A stretch of 64,000 nucleotides of DNA. Source: Streptomyces melanogenes (GTDB lineage: Bacteria > Actinomycetota > Actinomycetes > Streptomycetales > Streptomycetaceae). The notes under the pieces were generated by a model. It was not told the DNA's origin. It saw only the letters and a list, made by a program, of their open reading frames with translations, and did not search any database. How positions within the stretch are numbered: position 1 is the first letter of the stretch; every line of letters begins with the position of its first letter. Location of the stretch: positions 18,508 to 82,507 of the forward strand of contig NZ_BMTS01000026.1 in NCBI RefSeq assembly GCF_014649795.1. The letters are read 5' to 3'. The position numbers and the translations under genes were made by a program. Positions 1 through 10,000 of this stretch are shown here, in pieces.

Positions 1-1010
1 TCGGTGCGGATCTGGTGCGCTTCGCCTCCCAGGGGCTGCTCGCGGCCCTGCTGATCTGGGGCGACATCCGGCTGTGGCACTTCCTGGTGCTCCAGGTCGT
101 CTCGGGAGCGGCGTCCGCGCTGTTCATCCCGGCCGTCGGCGCGGTGCAGCCGGACGTGGTACCCAAGGAGGATCTGCAGGCCGCCAACGCGCTGCGGGGT
201 CTGGTGATCGCGATCGCGGGCATCGTGGGGCCCTCCGTCGGCGGCCTGGTCCTGCTCGTACTCGACCCGGGCCACGCGCTGGCCCTGGACTCGCTGAGCT
301 TCCTGCTGAGCGCTCTGTGGGTGTCCCGGATCAAGGCGGGCGGTACCGCGGGCGCGCGCGGCGGCAGTGTGCTCTCCAGCCTGGCCGAGGGCTGGGGCGA
401 GTTCCGCTCACGCCGCTGGCTGTGGACCGTCACCGTGCAGAGCGCGGTCGTGCGCATGATGGGTCTGGCACCCGTGATGGTGCTCGGGCCGACCCTGTAC
501 CACGGCGGCGACGACGCGGAGGCCTGGGGCATGGTGCTCTCCGGGATCGGTCTCGGCGCGCTCGTCGGCGGGGCGCTGTCGATGCGCCTCACGGTGCGCC
601 GGCCGCTGCTGGTGGCCGTGGCGGGCACGTTCACCTTCGTTCCCATGATCTGGCTGCTGGCGGCGGACGCGCCCGCCGTGGCCATCGCCCTGGCCGGCGT
701 GCTGGTGGGCGTCGAGCAGTCCCTGTACTGGACGTACTGGCAGACCGCGCTGCACAAGAACGTGCCCTCGGAGGTCCTGTCGCGGGTGAGTTCGTTCGAC
801 TGGCTGGGGGCCTACGCCTTCGAGCCGATCGGCTACGCGCTCGCCGGGCCGGTCGCGGCCCTGGTGGGCATTTCCACCACCCTCGTCGCGGGCGGCTCGG
901 TCGTCGCGCTGGGCACGACGGCGGTGCTGATGGTCCCCGAGGTCAGACAGCTCCAACTGGAGAAGGACCCCGTCGAGAACGAGGCGGAGAAGAGCGCCAG
1001 CGGCGCCTGA
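1..1010 (+). CDS. MFS exporter, N-terminus outside the window
   Basis: Partial membrane transporter; the reading frame is open from base 3 and the start lies upstream of the window. About 335 residues are visible with at least eight hydrophobic segments (for example WHFLVLQVVSGAASALFIPA and GMVLSGIGLGALVGGAL) and a soluble tail rich in Glu/Lys. The segment after the first visible helices (VQPDVVPKEDLQAANALRG) is typical of the MFS_3/EntS-like group, which exports siderophores and antibiotics. It runs in the same direction as the NRPS genes 179 bases downstream, so product export or self-resistance is the likely role (inference). A hairpin follows its stop codon, so it may be transcribed apart from the NRPS operon. 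Substrate unknown. Confidence 0.8.
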   Translation, partial: GADLVRFASQGLLAALLIWGDIRLWHFLVLQVVSGAASALFIPAVGAVQPDVVPKEDLQAANALRGLVIAIAGIVGPSVGGLVLLVLDPGHALALDSLSFLLSALWVSRIKAGGTAGARGGSVLSSLAEGWGEFRSRRWLWTVTVQSAVVRMMGLAPVMVLGPTLYHGGDDAEAWGMVLSGIGLGALVGGALSMRLTVRRPLLVAVAGTFTFVPMIWLLAADAPAVAIALAGVLVGVEQSLYWTYWQTALHKNVPSEVLSRVSSFDWLGAYAFEPIGYALAGPVAALVGISTTLVAGGSVVALGTTAVLMVPEVRQLQLEKDPVENEAEKSASGA

Positions 1011-1023
1011 CGGCGACTGTTTC

Positions 1024-1047
1024 CCACCGCCCCCGAGGGAGCGGTGG
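1024..1047 (+). terminator. Hairpin after the MFS gene
   Basis: CCACCGC (1024-1030) and GCGGTGG (1041-1047) form a 7-bp stem with a 10-base loop, 14 bases after the MFS stop codon. There is no clear T run, as is common for Streptomyces terminators. The remaining bases to 1188 show no other feature except the NRPS ribosome binding site. Confidence 0.45.
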
Positions 1048-1188
1048 CGAGCGCCACCTCCCCACAACGGCCCACGGCCGACCGCGTACCGCCGTCGGCC
1101 CGGCCGACGCTGCCCGCGCACGGGGCCGTGCCCAATCCCCGTACGGCCCGCCCCCGAACCCCTTTCCCGATCGCGCAAGGAGACAACT

Positions 1189-4100
1189 GTGGAATCCGGC
1201 GACCGACTCGATCGGCTCTCCGCTGAGCAGAGGCGGCTGCTGGAGGCACGCGTGCTCAACCGCCGCGGGCGCTCCAGAGCCGACGACGGCATCCCCGGCG
1301 TCGCGGGCGACAGCGGCCCGCTCTCCTGGGCCCAGCAGGGCATCTGGCTCACCCAGCAGATCGCCCCGGAGTCCGCCGCGTTCCATCTGACCCTCCACAC
1401 CCGACTGACCGGGCCGCTCGCAGCCGACCGCATGGCCGCTGCCTTCGCCCGGGTCGTGGCGCAGCACTCGGCCCTGCGGACCCGCTTCCCGGTGGACGAG
1501 GACGGGACCCCGCGCCAACTGGTGTGCGAGGACGTGACGGCCCGGCTCGAACAGTCCGATCTGTCGGGGCGGTCCGGTGCGGAGCGCGACGAGGCGGTGC
1601 ACCTGCTGGCGCAGTCGGTCTCCGACGAGCCCTTCGACCTCGCCGCAGGTCCGCTGGTCCGCGCGCATCTGGTGCGGCTGGACGACGAGGAGCACCTTCT
1701 GCTGCTGACAGTCCATCACATCGTGTGTGACGGCGGCTCCGCCGGAATCCTGCTGCGCTCGCTCCTGTCCGCGTACGAGCAGGACGAGGCGCCCCCGGCC
1801 GCCGGAACCCGGCACCTGGACTACGCCGCCTGGCACCGTGCCAAGCACCGCGAGGACGACGGGCAGGCGGCACAGGCGGACAGCGGCCCCGCGTTCTGGC
1901 AGCGGCACCTGGCCGGTCACAGCGGGCTGCTGGAGTTTCCCACCGACCGCCCCCGCCCGGCCCGCTTCGGCTTCCACGGGGCCCGGCTGCGGCTGCGGCT
2001 GCCCGCGGACCTCGTCGCCCGGCTGCGCCGCGTGGGCTCCGAGCGCGGGGCGACGCTGTTCATGGTGCTGCTCGCCGGGGTGTACGCGACGGCCGCGCGC
2101 TGCTCGGGGCAGAGTGACATCATCGTGGGCACACCCGTGGAGAACCGCGACCACGTTGCGCTCCAGGACCAGGTGGGGCTGTTCGTCAACACGCTTCCCC
2201 TACGGGTCGACGTCTCGGACGATCCCGCCTTCGACCAGCTCCTCGACCGGGTCAGAACACTCAGCCTGGAAGCGCTGAGCCACCGCGACGTGCCGTTCGA
2301 GCACATCGTGCGCGGCCTCGGGCTGCGCCGTGACGCCAGCGTCTCCCCGCTCTTCCAGCTCGCTTTCACCTTCCAGGAGGCGCCGGGCTTCTCCCTCACC
2401 TCCCAGGGGCTGTCCCTGGAGCTCGCCGACTTCGGCACCCGCACCACGAAGAACGATCTGACGTTCTGTCTGATCGGCGCCGAGGACGGGCTCGACGGAT
2501 ACCTGGAGTACAACACCGAGGTCTTCGACGCCGCCCGCGTCGCCGACCTCGCCCTGCACTTCGAGACGCTGCTGCGCGCGGCGGCCGACACCCCCACCGC
2601 TCCTGTCGGCGCGCTGCCCGTCCTGACCGACGAACAGCGCGAGCGCTTCCTCGCCCACGGACGCGGGCCGCAGGGATCCGGCGCCGCACTCCCGCTGGTG
2701 CACGAGCTGTTCGCCCGGTGCGCGCGCAGCCACACCGAGCGCATCGCCGTCACCGCTCGGGACGGCGAGCTGACCTACGGGGAACTCGACCGGGCCGCCG
2801 AGGACCTCGCGCTACGGCTGAGGAACCGCGGCGTGGGGCCCGAGTCCACCGTCGCGCTGGTCCTGGGCGAGTCGACGCGCGACCTCGTCGTCGCGGTGCT
2901 CGGCGTCCTGAAAGCCGGCGGAGCGTATGTGCCCGTCGATGTGACCCAGCCGGCCGTCCGCATGGCGCGGATCATCACCACGGCGGGGGCCCGTGTCGCG
3001 GTGACCAACGCCGAGTTCGCCGCCCAGGTGCCCGAGGCCGCCGCGGTGGACGTGGTCCGGCTCGACACCGACGACCAGGCCGAGGCCGGCGCGGCGCCGC
3101 GGCCCGGCGCGGTCACCCCGGCCAACGCGGCGTACGTCCTGTTCACCTCGGGCTCCACCGGGGTGCCCAAGGGCGTGGCGGTCGAGCACCGCAACCTGTC
3201 CGCCTATCTGGCCGCGGTCCTCAAGGACATGGACCCCGCTCCCGGCGACGGCCACGTCATGGTGCAGTCCCTGTCCGTGGACAGCTCCGTGACCGCGCTG
3301 TGGCCGCCTCTGCTCACCGGCGGCCGGGTGCACCTGGTGCCGCGCCAGGACGCGGCCGACCCCGCCTTCATGCGGGAACTCTTCGCACGGCACGCCGTCG
3401 ACCATCTGAAGATCACTCCCTCGCACTTCGCGGCACTGCCCGGTCTGAGCCCGCGCAGGACGCTGATCGTCGGCGGGGAGAACGCGGACGCCGCCCTGCT
3501 GGAGGCCGTCAAGCGGGACAACCCCGGCTGTGTGGTGATCAACGAGTACGGCCCCACCGAGACCACGGTCGGCGTCGTCAGCCACATCGTGCGGGAGGGC
3601 ACGCGCTCCACCTGGGCGGCGACTCCCGCCGGGACGGCCATGGCGGGCGTGCGCGCCTACGTCCTGGACGAGCGGCTCCAGCCGGTGCCGTCCGGCGCGG
3701 TGGGGGAGATCTGCATCGGCGGCGACCTCGTCGCGCGCGGATACCTCGGCCGCCCCGAGGCCACCGCGCAGGCCTTCGTACCGGACCCCTTCCGAGGCGT
3801 ACCGGGCGCCCGCATGTACCGCACCGGGGACCTCGGGCGCTTCCTTCAGGACGGCACGCTCCAGTGCCTGGGCCGCGCCGACGTCCAGATCAAGGTACGG
3901 GGTTTCCGCATCGAGCCCGCCGAGGTCGAGGGCGCCCTGGGCGAACACGAGGACGTGGCGGCGGCGGTGGTCGACGCACGCGCGGTGCCCGGCGCCGCCG
4001 ACCGCATCCTCGTCGCCTACGTCCAACCCGTCCCCGGCGCCCCGTTCGACGTGGACGCGCTGCGCCGCCACGTCGCCGAACGGCTCCCGGCCCAGATGGT

Positions 4101-6930
4101 GCCGACCGCGTTCGTGGAGATCGCCGCGGTGCCGCGCACCAGCAACGGCAAGGTCCGGCGCGAGGAGCTGCGCGACCCCGCCACCGACGATCTGGCGCGG
4201 TCCGCCGCCACGGAGGGCGCGACGGCGCCCGCCGACCAGATCGACGACTTGATGGCGGGCCTGTGGACGGAGTTGCTCGGGGTGCACCCGGTGCCCCGCC
4301 GGGCCGACTTCTTCGCCCTGGGCGGGCACTCCCTGCTCGCCACCCGGATGCTCTCGCGCATCAAGGCGCTCTTCGGCGTGGACATCGCGCTGCGCGACAT
4401 CTTCGACGCGCCCACCCCGGACGGGGTGGCCTCCCTGGTCCGCTCGGCGCTGGCGGAGGCGGGCACGGCGGGAGGCACGGCCCGGCCCATCGAATGCCAG
4501 GACCCGACCCGCGACCTGCCGATGTCCCTGGCCCAGCTGCGGCTGTGGTTCCTGAGCGCCTACGACCCCGGACTGCCGCTGTACAACGTGCCCATCGCGC
4601 TGCGGGCCGAGGGCGAGCTCGACACCGGGGCCCTGGGCCGCGCCCTGACCCGGCTGACCGAGCGCCACACCGTGCTGCGCAGCGTCTTCCCCCAGGTGGC
4701 CGGTGTGCCGGTGCAGCGGATCAACGCCGTGGCCCAGGTCGGCATCGACGTCCAGGACTTCACCTGCCCCGACGTCGCGGCGGCCCGCGCACAGGCGTCG
4801 GGCTGGCTGCGCCGGCAGATGGACCTGCCGTTCGACCTGGCCCATGGGCCGCTGCTGCGCGCCCACGTGGCGCGGGTCGCGGACGGGGAGGCGCTGCTCC
4901 TGGTCAATCTGCACCACATCGTCTTCGACCGGTGGTCGCAGGAGAACTTCCGCACGGAGGTCTCCGAGCTGTACCGCGCCGAGCTGGAGGGCCGCGAGGC
5001 CGTCCTGCCCGAACTGCCCGTGCAGTATGCCGACTTCGCGGTCTGGCAGCGGGACACGCTCACCACCGAGGCGATGCGCGGCCAGCTGGAGCACTGGCGC
5101 AGGCAGCTGCGCGACCTGCCCGCCCCGCTGGAGCTGAACGGCCAGCGCGAGCGGCCGCGAAAGCGCTCGCACAAGGGTGACTTCGTGACGTTCACGCTCG
5201 GCGCGGACACCCGGGAGCGACTGGTCGAACTGGCCCGCAGCGAGGGCTGCACGCCCTTCATGGTCCTCATGGCCGCCTACCAGCTCGCCCTGCACCGCGC
5301 GGGCGGCGGCGAGGACCTGCTGGTCGGCATTCCCATCGCGGGCCGGCTGCGCCCGGAGGTCGAACCGCTCATCGGGTTCTTCGTGAACACCCTGCCGATC
5401 CGCGCGGACCTCTCCGGAGCACCGGGCTTTCGCGAGGTGCTGGCGCGGGTACGGCGCACCGCGCTGGACGCCTACGCCCACCAGGAGATCCCCTTCGACC
5501 ACCTGGTCGGCGAGCTGCGGCCGCCGCGCTCGGCCAACCGGGACCCGTTCTTCGACGTCCTGTTCGCCTTCCAGAACGTCCCGATGGGCGACGGGCTGGA
5601 GCTGAACGGGGTGCGGCTGACCCCGCTGCCCTTCGACGAGTGGATCGCCAAGCGGGATCTGACCCTGCGCGTCGAGGACGAGCAGAACGCCTACCAGGGC
5701 GTCCTGGAGTACGACACCGAGCTGTTCGCGCGCTCGACCATCGAGGAGTTCGCCCGGGACTTCGCCGCCGTGGTGGACGCCGCGGTCGCCGACCCCGAGG
5801 TGCGGCTCACCCACGCGGGCCCCGGCGGCCCGCGATCCATCCGCACGACGACGAGGAGGTCCGGCATGTCGGCCGGTCAGAAGCCGAAGGCAGGCGGGCG
5901 GGCGGCGTTCGCCCAGATGAAGGGCGTCAAGCCGGAGAAGGTCCGGGCGGGTGCGGCGCCCTCGGTCCGGCAGGAGTTCCTGCCCGGCCACGAGAACGGG
6001 CTGCCCGCCGTGGTGCGGGCCCTGGGCCCGGACGCCGATCTGTCCCTGTGGAGCCAGGAGAACGGCGAGCTCGTCCAGAAGCTCCTGGCCGAACACGGCG
6101 CCGTGCTGTTCCGCGGCTTCGCGGTGAACGAGGCCGCGGCCTTCCGCCGCTTCGCCGCCGGGCAGATCGCCGAGCTGATGGACTATCAGGAACGCTCGAC
6201 ACCCCGCCACCAGGTCGACGAGAACAACGTCTACACCTCGACCGAATACCCCAACGACCAGCACATCGAGCAGCACAACGAGATGTCGTACTCGCATGTG
6301 TGGCCCGCGCGCATCGCCTTCTTCTCGAAGGTCGCGGCCACCGAGGGCGGCGCCACGCCGGTCGCCGACTCCCGGGCGGTCTACCGCGCGCTGCCCGAGC
6401 ACATCCGGGCGCCGTTCGAGGAGAAGGGCGTGATGTACGTCCGCAACTACGGCGCGGGCGTCGACCTTTCGTGGCAGGAGGTCTTCCAGACGTCCGACCG
6501 GGCGGAGGCCGAGCGGTACGGCCGTGACTCGGGCATCGAGTTCACCTGGCTGGACGGGGACGGTCTGCGCACCCGCCAGGTACGCCCGGCCGCCGTGGAC
6601 CACCCGGTCACGGGGGAGCGCGTGTGGTTCAACTCGGCGCACATGTTCCACGTCGCCGCCTTCGAGCCGGCCGCGCGGACCAGTCTGCGCTCGCTCTTCG
6701 GAGAAGAGGGACTGCCCCGGCACGCCTACTACGGCGACGGCACGCCCATCCCGGACGAGGTGATCGAGGAGATCCGCGCCCTGTACCGCACCCTCGCTGT
6801 CGCGTTCCCGTGGCGCCAGGGCGACGTGATGCTCCTCGACAACATGCTCGCCTGCCACGGCCGGGAGCCCTACCGGGGCGACCGGGAGGTCCTGGTCGCC
6901 TTCGGTGACCCGCAGCAGGCCACGCGCTAG
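1189..6930 (+). CDS. NRPS, C-A-T-C-TauD; predicted Asn module with fused hydroxylase
   Basis: 1,913-residue nonribosomal peptide synthetase with a fused Fe(II)/2-oxoglutarate oxygenase. GTG start, with AAGGAG six bases upstream. Domains: C1 about 45-480 (HHIVCDG, His176-His177...Asp181); A about 505-1005 (TSGSTGVPKG from 653, Asp698 of the A4 motif, EYGPTETT near 786); T about 1015-1085 (LGGHSLL, Ser1048); C2 about 1110-1545 (HHIVFDRWS, 1242 on, Gly of HHxxxDG replaced by Arg1248); TauD/SyrP-like domain 1560-1913 (metal site His1696-x-Glu1698 and His1890, with Arg1899 for 2-oxoglutarate). The specificity residues I read, D-S-T-K-I-G-E-V-G-K, are close to the known Asn code DLTKLGEVGK. Likely role: load Asn and beta-hydroxylate it (SyrP-family chemistry, inferred). 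C2 is either the condensation domain for the next protein, whose own C domain is degenerate, or an interface domain that presents substrate to the oxygenase. Confidence 0.9.
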   Translation: MESGDRLDRLSAEQRRLLEARVLNRRGRSRADDGIPGVAGDSGPLSWAQQGIWLTQQIAPESAAFHLTLHTRLTGPLAADRMAAAFARVVAQHSALRTRFPVDEDGTPRQLVCEDVTARLEQSDLSGRSGAERDEAVHLLAQSVSDEPFDLAAGPLVRAHLVRLDDEEHLLLLTVHHIVCDGGSAGILLRSLLSAYEQDEAPPAAGTRHLDYAAWHRAKHREDDGQAAQADSGPAFWQRHLAGHSGLLEFPTDRPRPARFGFHGARLRLRLPADLVARLRRVGSERGATLFMVLLAGVYATAARCSGQSDIIVGTPVENRDHVALQDQVGLFVNTLPLRVDVSDDPAFDQLLDRVRTLSLEALSHRDVPFEHIVRGLGLRRDASVSPLFQLAFTFQEAPGFSLTSQGLSLELADFGTRTTKNDLTFCLIGAEDGLDGYLEYNTEVFDAARVADLALHFETLLRAAADTPTAPVGALPVLTDEQRERFLAHGRGPQGSGAALPLVHELFARCARSHTERIAVTARDGELTYGELDRAAEDLALRLRNRGVGPESTVALVLGESTRDLVVAVLGVLKAGGAYVPVDVTQPAVRMARIITTAGARVAVTNAEFAAQVPEAAAVDVVRLDTDDQAEAGAAPRPGAVTPANAAYVLFTSGSTGVPKGVAVEHRNLSAYLAAVLKDMDPAPGDGHVMVQSLSVDSSVTALWPPLLTGGRVHLVPRQDAADPAFMRELFARHAVDHLKITPSHFAALPGLSPRRTLIVGGENADAALLEAVKRDNPGCVVINEYGPTETTVGVVSHIVREGTRSTWAATPAGTAMAGVRAYVLDERLQPVPSGAVGEICIGGDLVARGYLGRPEATAQAFVPDPFRGVPGARMYRTGDLGRFLQDGTLQCLGRADVQIKVRGFRIEPAEVEGALGEHEDVAAAVVDARAVPGAADRILVAYVQPVPGAPFDVDALRRHVAERLPAQMVPTAFVEIAAVPRTSNGKVRREELRDPATDDLARSAATEGATAPADQIDDLMAGLWTELLGVHPVPRRADFFALGGHSLLATRMLSRIKALFGVDIALRDIFDAPTPDGVASLVRSALAEAGTAGGTARPIECQDPTRDLPMSLAQLRLWFLSAYDPGLPLYNVPIALRAEGELDTGALGRALTRLTERHTVLRSVFPQVAGVPVQRINAVAQVGIDVQDFTCPDVAAARAQASGWLRRQMDLPFDLAHGPLLRAHVARVADGEALLLVNLHHIVFDRWSQENFRTEVSELYRAELEGREAVLPELPVQYADFAVWQRDTLTTEAMRGQLEHWRRQLRDLPAPLELNGQRERPRKRSHKGDFVTFTLGADTRERLVELARSEGCTPFMVLMAAYQLALHRAGGGEDLLVGIPIAGRLRPEVEPLIGFFVNTLPIRADLSGAPGFREVLARVRRTALDAYAHQEIPFDHLVGELRPPRSANRDPFFDVLFAFQNVPMGDGLELNGVRLTPLPFDEWIAKRDLTLRVEDEQNAYQGVLEYDTELFARSTIEEFARDFAAVVDAAVADPEVRLTHAGPGGPRSIRTTTRRSGMSAGQKPKAGGRAAFAQMKGVKPEKVRAGAAPSVRQEFLPGHENGLPAVVRALGPDADLSLWSQENGELVQKLLAEHGAVLFRGFAVNEAAAFRRFAAGQIAELMDYQERSTPRHQVDENNVYTSTEYPNDQHIEQHNEMSYSHVWPARIAFFSKVAATEGGATPVADSRAVYRALPEHIRAPFEEKGVMYVRNYGAGVDLSWQEVFQTSDRAEAERYGRDSGIEFTWLDGDGLRTRQVRPAAVDHPVTGERVWFNSAHMFHVAAFEPAARTSLRSLFGEEGLPRHAYYGDGTPIPDEVIEEIRALYRTLAVAFPWRQGDVMLLDNMLACHGREPYRGDREVLVAFGDPQQATR
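5853..5868 (+). promoter_or_regulatory. Internal Shine-Dalgarno and ATG before the TauD domain
   Basis: GAGGAGG (5853-5859) lies six bases before an in-frame ATG (5866) exactly at the C2/TauD boundary, residue 1560. The same frame is open on both sides, so a full-length fusion is made. The site looks good enough to drive a separate TauD polypeptide of about 354 residues as well. It may be a relic of a fusion between two once separate genes. Confidence 0.4.
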
Positions 6931-7002
6931 CGGCCCTCGGGGCCGCGCCAGGCCCGGCCCGTACGCACCGACTTCCACGCACCACACAGGAGAGACCAGG
7001 GA

Positions 7003-10000
7003 ATGCGAACCGACTCAGACGTCATCGAGGGCTACCCCCTGTCCGAGCAGCAGCGCCGACTGTGGCACCTCGGCGGCCGTTCGGTGAACGCCCCCTCGGC
7101 CCGGCTGGTCCTCGACATCGAGGGACAGCCGGACACGGCCCGGCTGCGTGCCGCGCTCCGCGCGGTCGCCGCCCGGCACGAGGCGCTGCGCACCCGGTTC
7201 GCGACGGCGTCGGACGCACCCGGCGCGCTGCCGGTGCAGGTCGTGGCGGATGAGGCGACGCTGGTGTGGGGGGATGGGGAAGCCGCCGGTGACGGGGTGC
7301 TGGCCGCCGTGTTGAGGGAGATCGGCCCCCGGCGCCACCGGCTGGAGGTCACCGTGTCGGCCCTGTGCACCGACAGCACCGGCCTCTCGGTGATCGCCGA
7401 GGATCTGGCGGAGGCCTACCGGGGCGTCGAGCTGCCGGAGGCCGTGTCCTACGCGCAGTTCGCCGCCTGGCAGGACGTGGCCGCCGAGGAGGCGGGGCAG
7501 GACCGGCCGGTGCCGGGCGAGCTCCCCGAGCCGGCCCGGCTCACCGCAAACGGCCCGCGCGCCGCCTTGCCGGAGTTGGCCCTCGCGGCCGGCAGCTCCT
7601 CGGCGGTGCTCACCGCCGACGAGCTGGAGCCGCTGGCCCGGCTCGCCCGGGAACGCGGGCTGCCGCTGGAGCAGGTGGTCGCGGCGGCCTGGGCGGTCGT
7701 CCTGGGCCGTCGGACCGGCCGTACGGACGTGGTGCTCGGAGTGGTCCGTGACGGGCGCGGCTTCGAGGAGCTGGAGTCGGTCGTCGGCCCCACGGCCCGG
7801 ACCCTGCCCGTCCTGGTGGACACCGCCCCCGGGCGGGGCTTGGGCGAGGTTGCCGCGACCCTGGCGGAGGCGGCTGAGGTCTTCGGTGAGTATGCCGAGT
7901 CCGGCGTCTGGCCCGCCGGCGCGGGTGACGCTCCCGCCGCCTCCTCGCTGCTGCCGCTGCAGTTCGAGTGGCTGCGCGCGGCCCGGATTCCGAGCGCGGA
8001 CCTCGCCTTCACCGTGGTCGAGTGCACGGTGGACGCCGAGCCCTACGACGTACGCCTGGTGGCAGTTGAGCAGGACGGGGCTGCGGTGCTGGAGCTGCGC
8101 GCCGGAGCGGATGCGCAGGCGTCGGCCGAGGACCTCGCCCAGGCACTGCGGGCCTTGGTCGCCCAGATCACCGACCTCGACCAGGACGTCAGTGACCTCG
8201 ACTGCATGGGCGCGGCCGAGCGCGACCGCCTCCTCGGGCTGCCCGCCGCGGCCCACACGCCCGACCCGCGCCCCGTGCACACCGTCTTCGCCGAAGTGGC
8301 CGCGGTCTTCCCCGACGCGCCGGCCCTGGTCGGCGCCGAGGAGCGGCTCACCTATGCCGAGTTGGACGCCCGGGCGAGCCGGGTGGCACACGGGCTGGTG
8401 GCGCGCGGGGTGCTGACGGGACAGCGCATCGGCATCCGCGCGGATCGGACGGTGGACGCGGTCGTCGCCATGCTCGCCGTCCTGAAGGCGGGCGCCGCCT
8501 TCGTGCCGGTCGACTTCGACCAGCCCGACGAACTCCTCGCCCATGTCGTGCACGACGCGGGTGTCGCCCTGATGCTGCTTCCCGTACCGGACGCCGTCGA
8601 CCGCCTCGACGCGCTGGGTCTGCCGTGGGCGGATCTGGCCGCGCTCGCCGACGGCAGCCCCGCGACCGGCCCGGCCGTGCCGGTGGGGCCGGACGACCTG
8701 GCGTACGTCGTGTTCACCTCCGGCTCGACGGGCTGGCCCAAGGGCGTCGCGATCACGCACGGCAACCTCACCCACTACACCGCGGCGGCCGCCGACCGCC
8801 TGGGCTTCCAGCCCGGCTGGAACCACGCGACCATCGCGGCGCCCTCCGTCGACCTCGGCTACACCGCCCTGTTCGGGGCGCTGCTGACCGGTGGCTGCTT
8901 CCACCCGGTGGACCGCGACAGCATGCTCGACCCCCGGGCCTTCGCCGAGCTGGTGCGCGACCGGGAACTGGACTGCTTCAAGACGACGCCCTCGCACTTC
9001 CGTTCCCTGCTCGCCGCGGGCGGCGGGAGCGGTGCCTTCCCCCGGCAGCTGCTGATCCTGGGCGGTGAGTACCTGGACCCGCGGTGGGCAGCCGAACTGG
9101 TCGCCGCGGCCGGGCAGTGCACGCTGGTCAACCACTACGGGCCCGCCGAGACCTGCGTCGGCGCCAGCGCCTTCGTCCTGCCGCGCGAGTGGTCCGCCGC
9201 GTACGCCGACGGTGGCTCCGTCCCACTGGGCACCGGTCTGGGGGCGACCCGGCTGCTGGTCCTCGACGAGGCTCGGCGCCCGGTGCCGGTCGGCGTTCCG
9301 GGCGAGGTGTACATCGCGGGGCCCGGCGTCGGCCGGGGCTACCTGGGCCGCGCCGAGCTCACCGCCGAGCGTTTCGTGCCCGACGGGAGAGACCCGCGCC
9401 CCGGCGCGACGCTCTACCGCACCGGGGACCTGGCCCTGCTCCGGGCCGACGGGCTGCCCGTCTTCCTGGCGCGGGCCGACGAACAGACCAAGATCCGCGG
9501 CTTCCGGGTCGAACCGGGCGCCATCCGCTCGCAGTTGCTGGAGCACGAAGCCGTCGAGCAGGCCCTCGTCGTCCCGCGCGAGCTGGCCGACGGCACCACC
9601 AGCCTGGTGGCGTACGCGGTGCCGAGCGCCGACTACTGCGCCGAGCGCACCCCGGTCATCGATCAGCAGCAGGTCGGCGAGTGGACGCAGGTCTTCGAGA
9701 GCGTCTACGGCGCCGCGGACGCCGACACCTTCGGCGACCCCCTGCTCGACCTCACCGGCTGGAACAGCAGCTACACGGGCGAGGAGATGACCGAGGGGGA
9801 GATCCGCGAGTCGGTCGACGGGATCGTGGCACGGGTGGCCGCGCTCGCCCCCGAGTCCGTCATCGAAGTGGGCTGCGGCACCGGCCTGCTGCTCTACCGG
9901 CTGGCGCCGGGTACTCGCCGCTATGTGGGCACGGACATCTCCGGGGAAGTGCTGGCCACGCTGCGGCGCACCCTGGACGCCGACGCTGAGCGGTTCGCGT

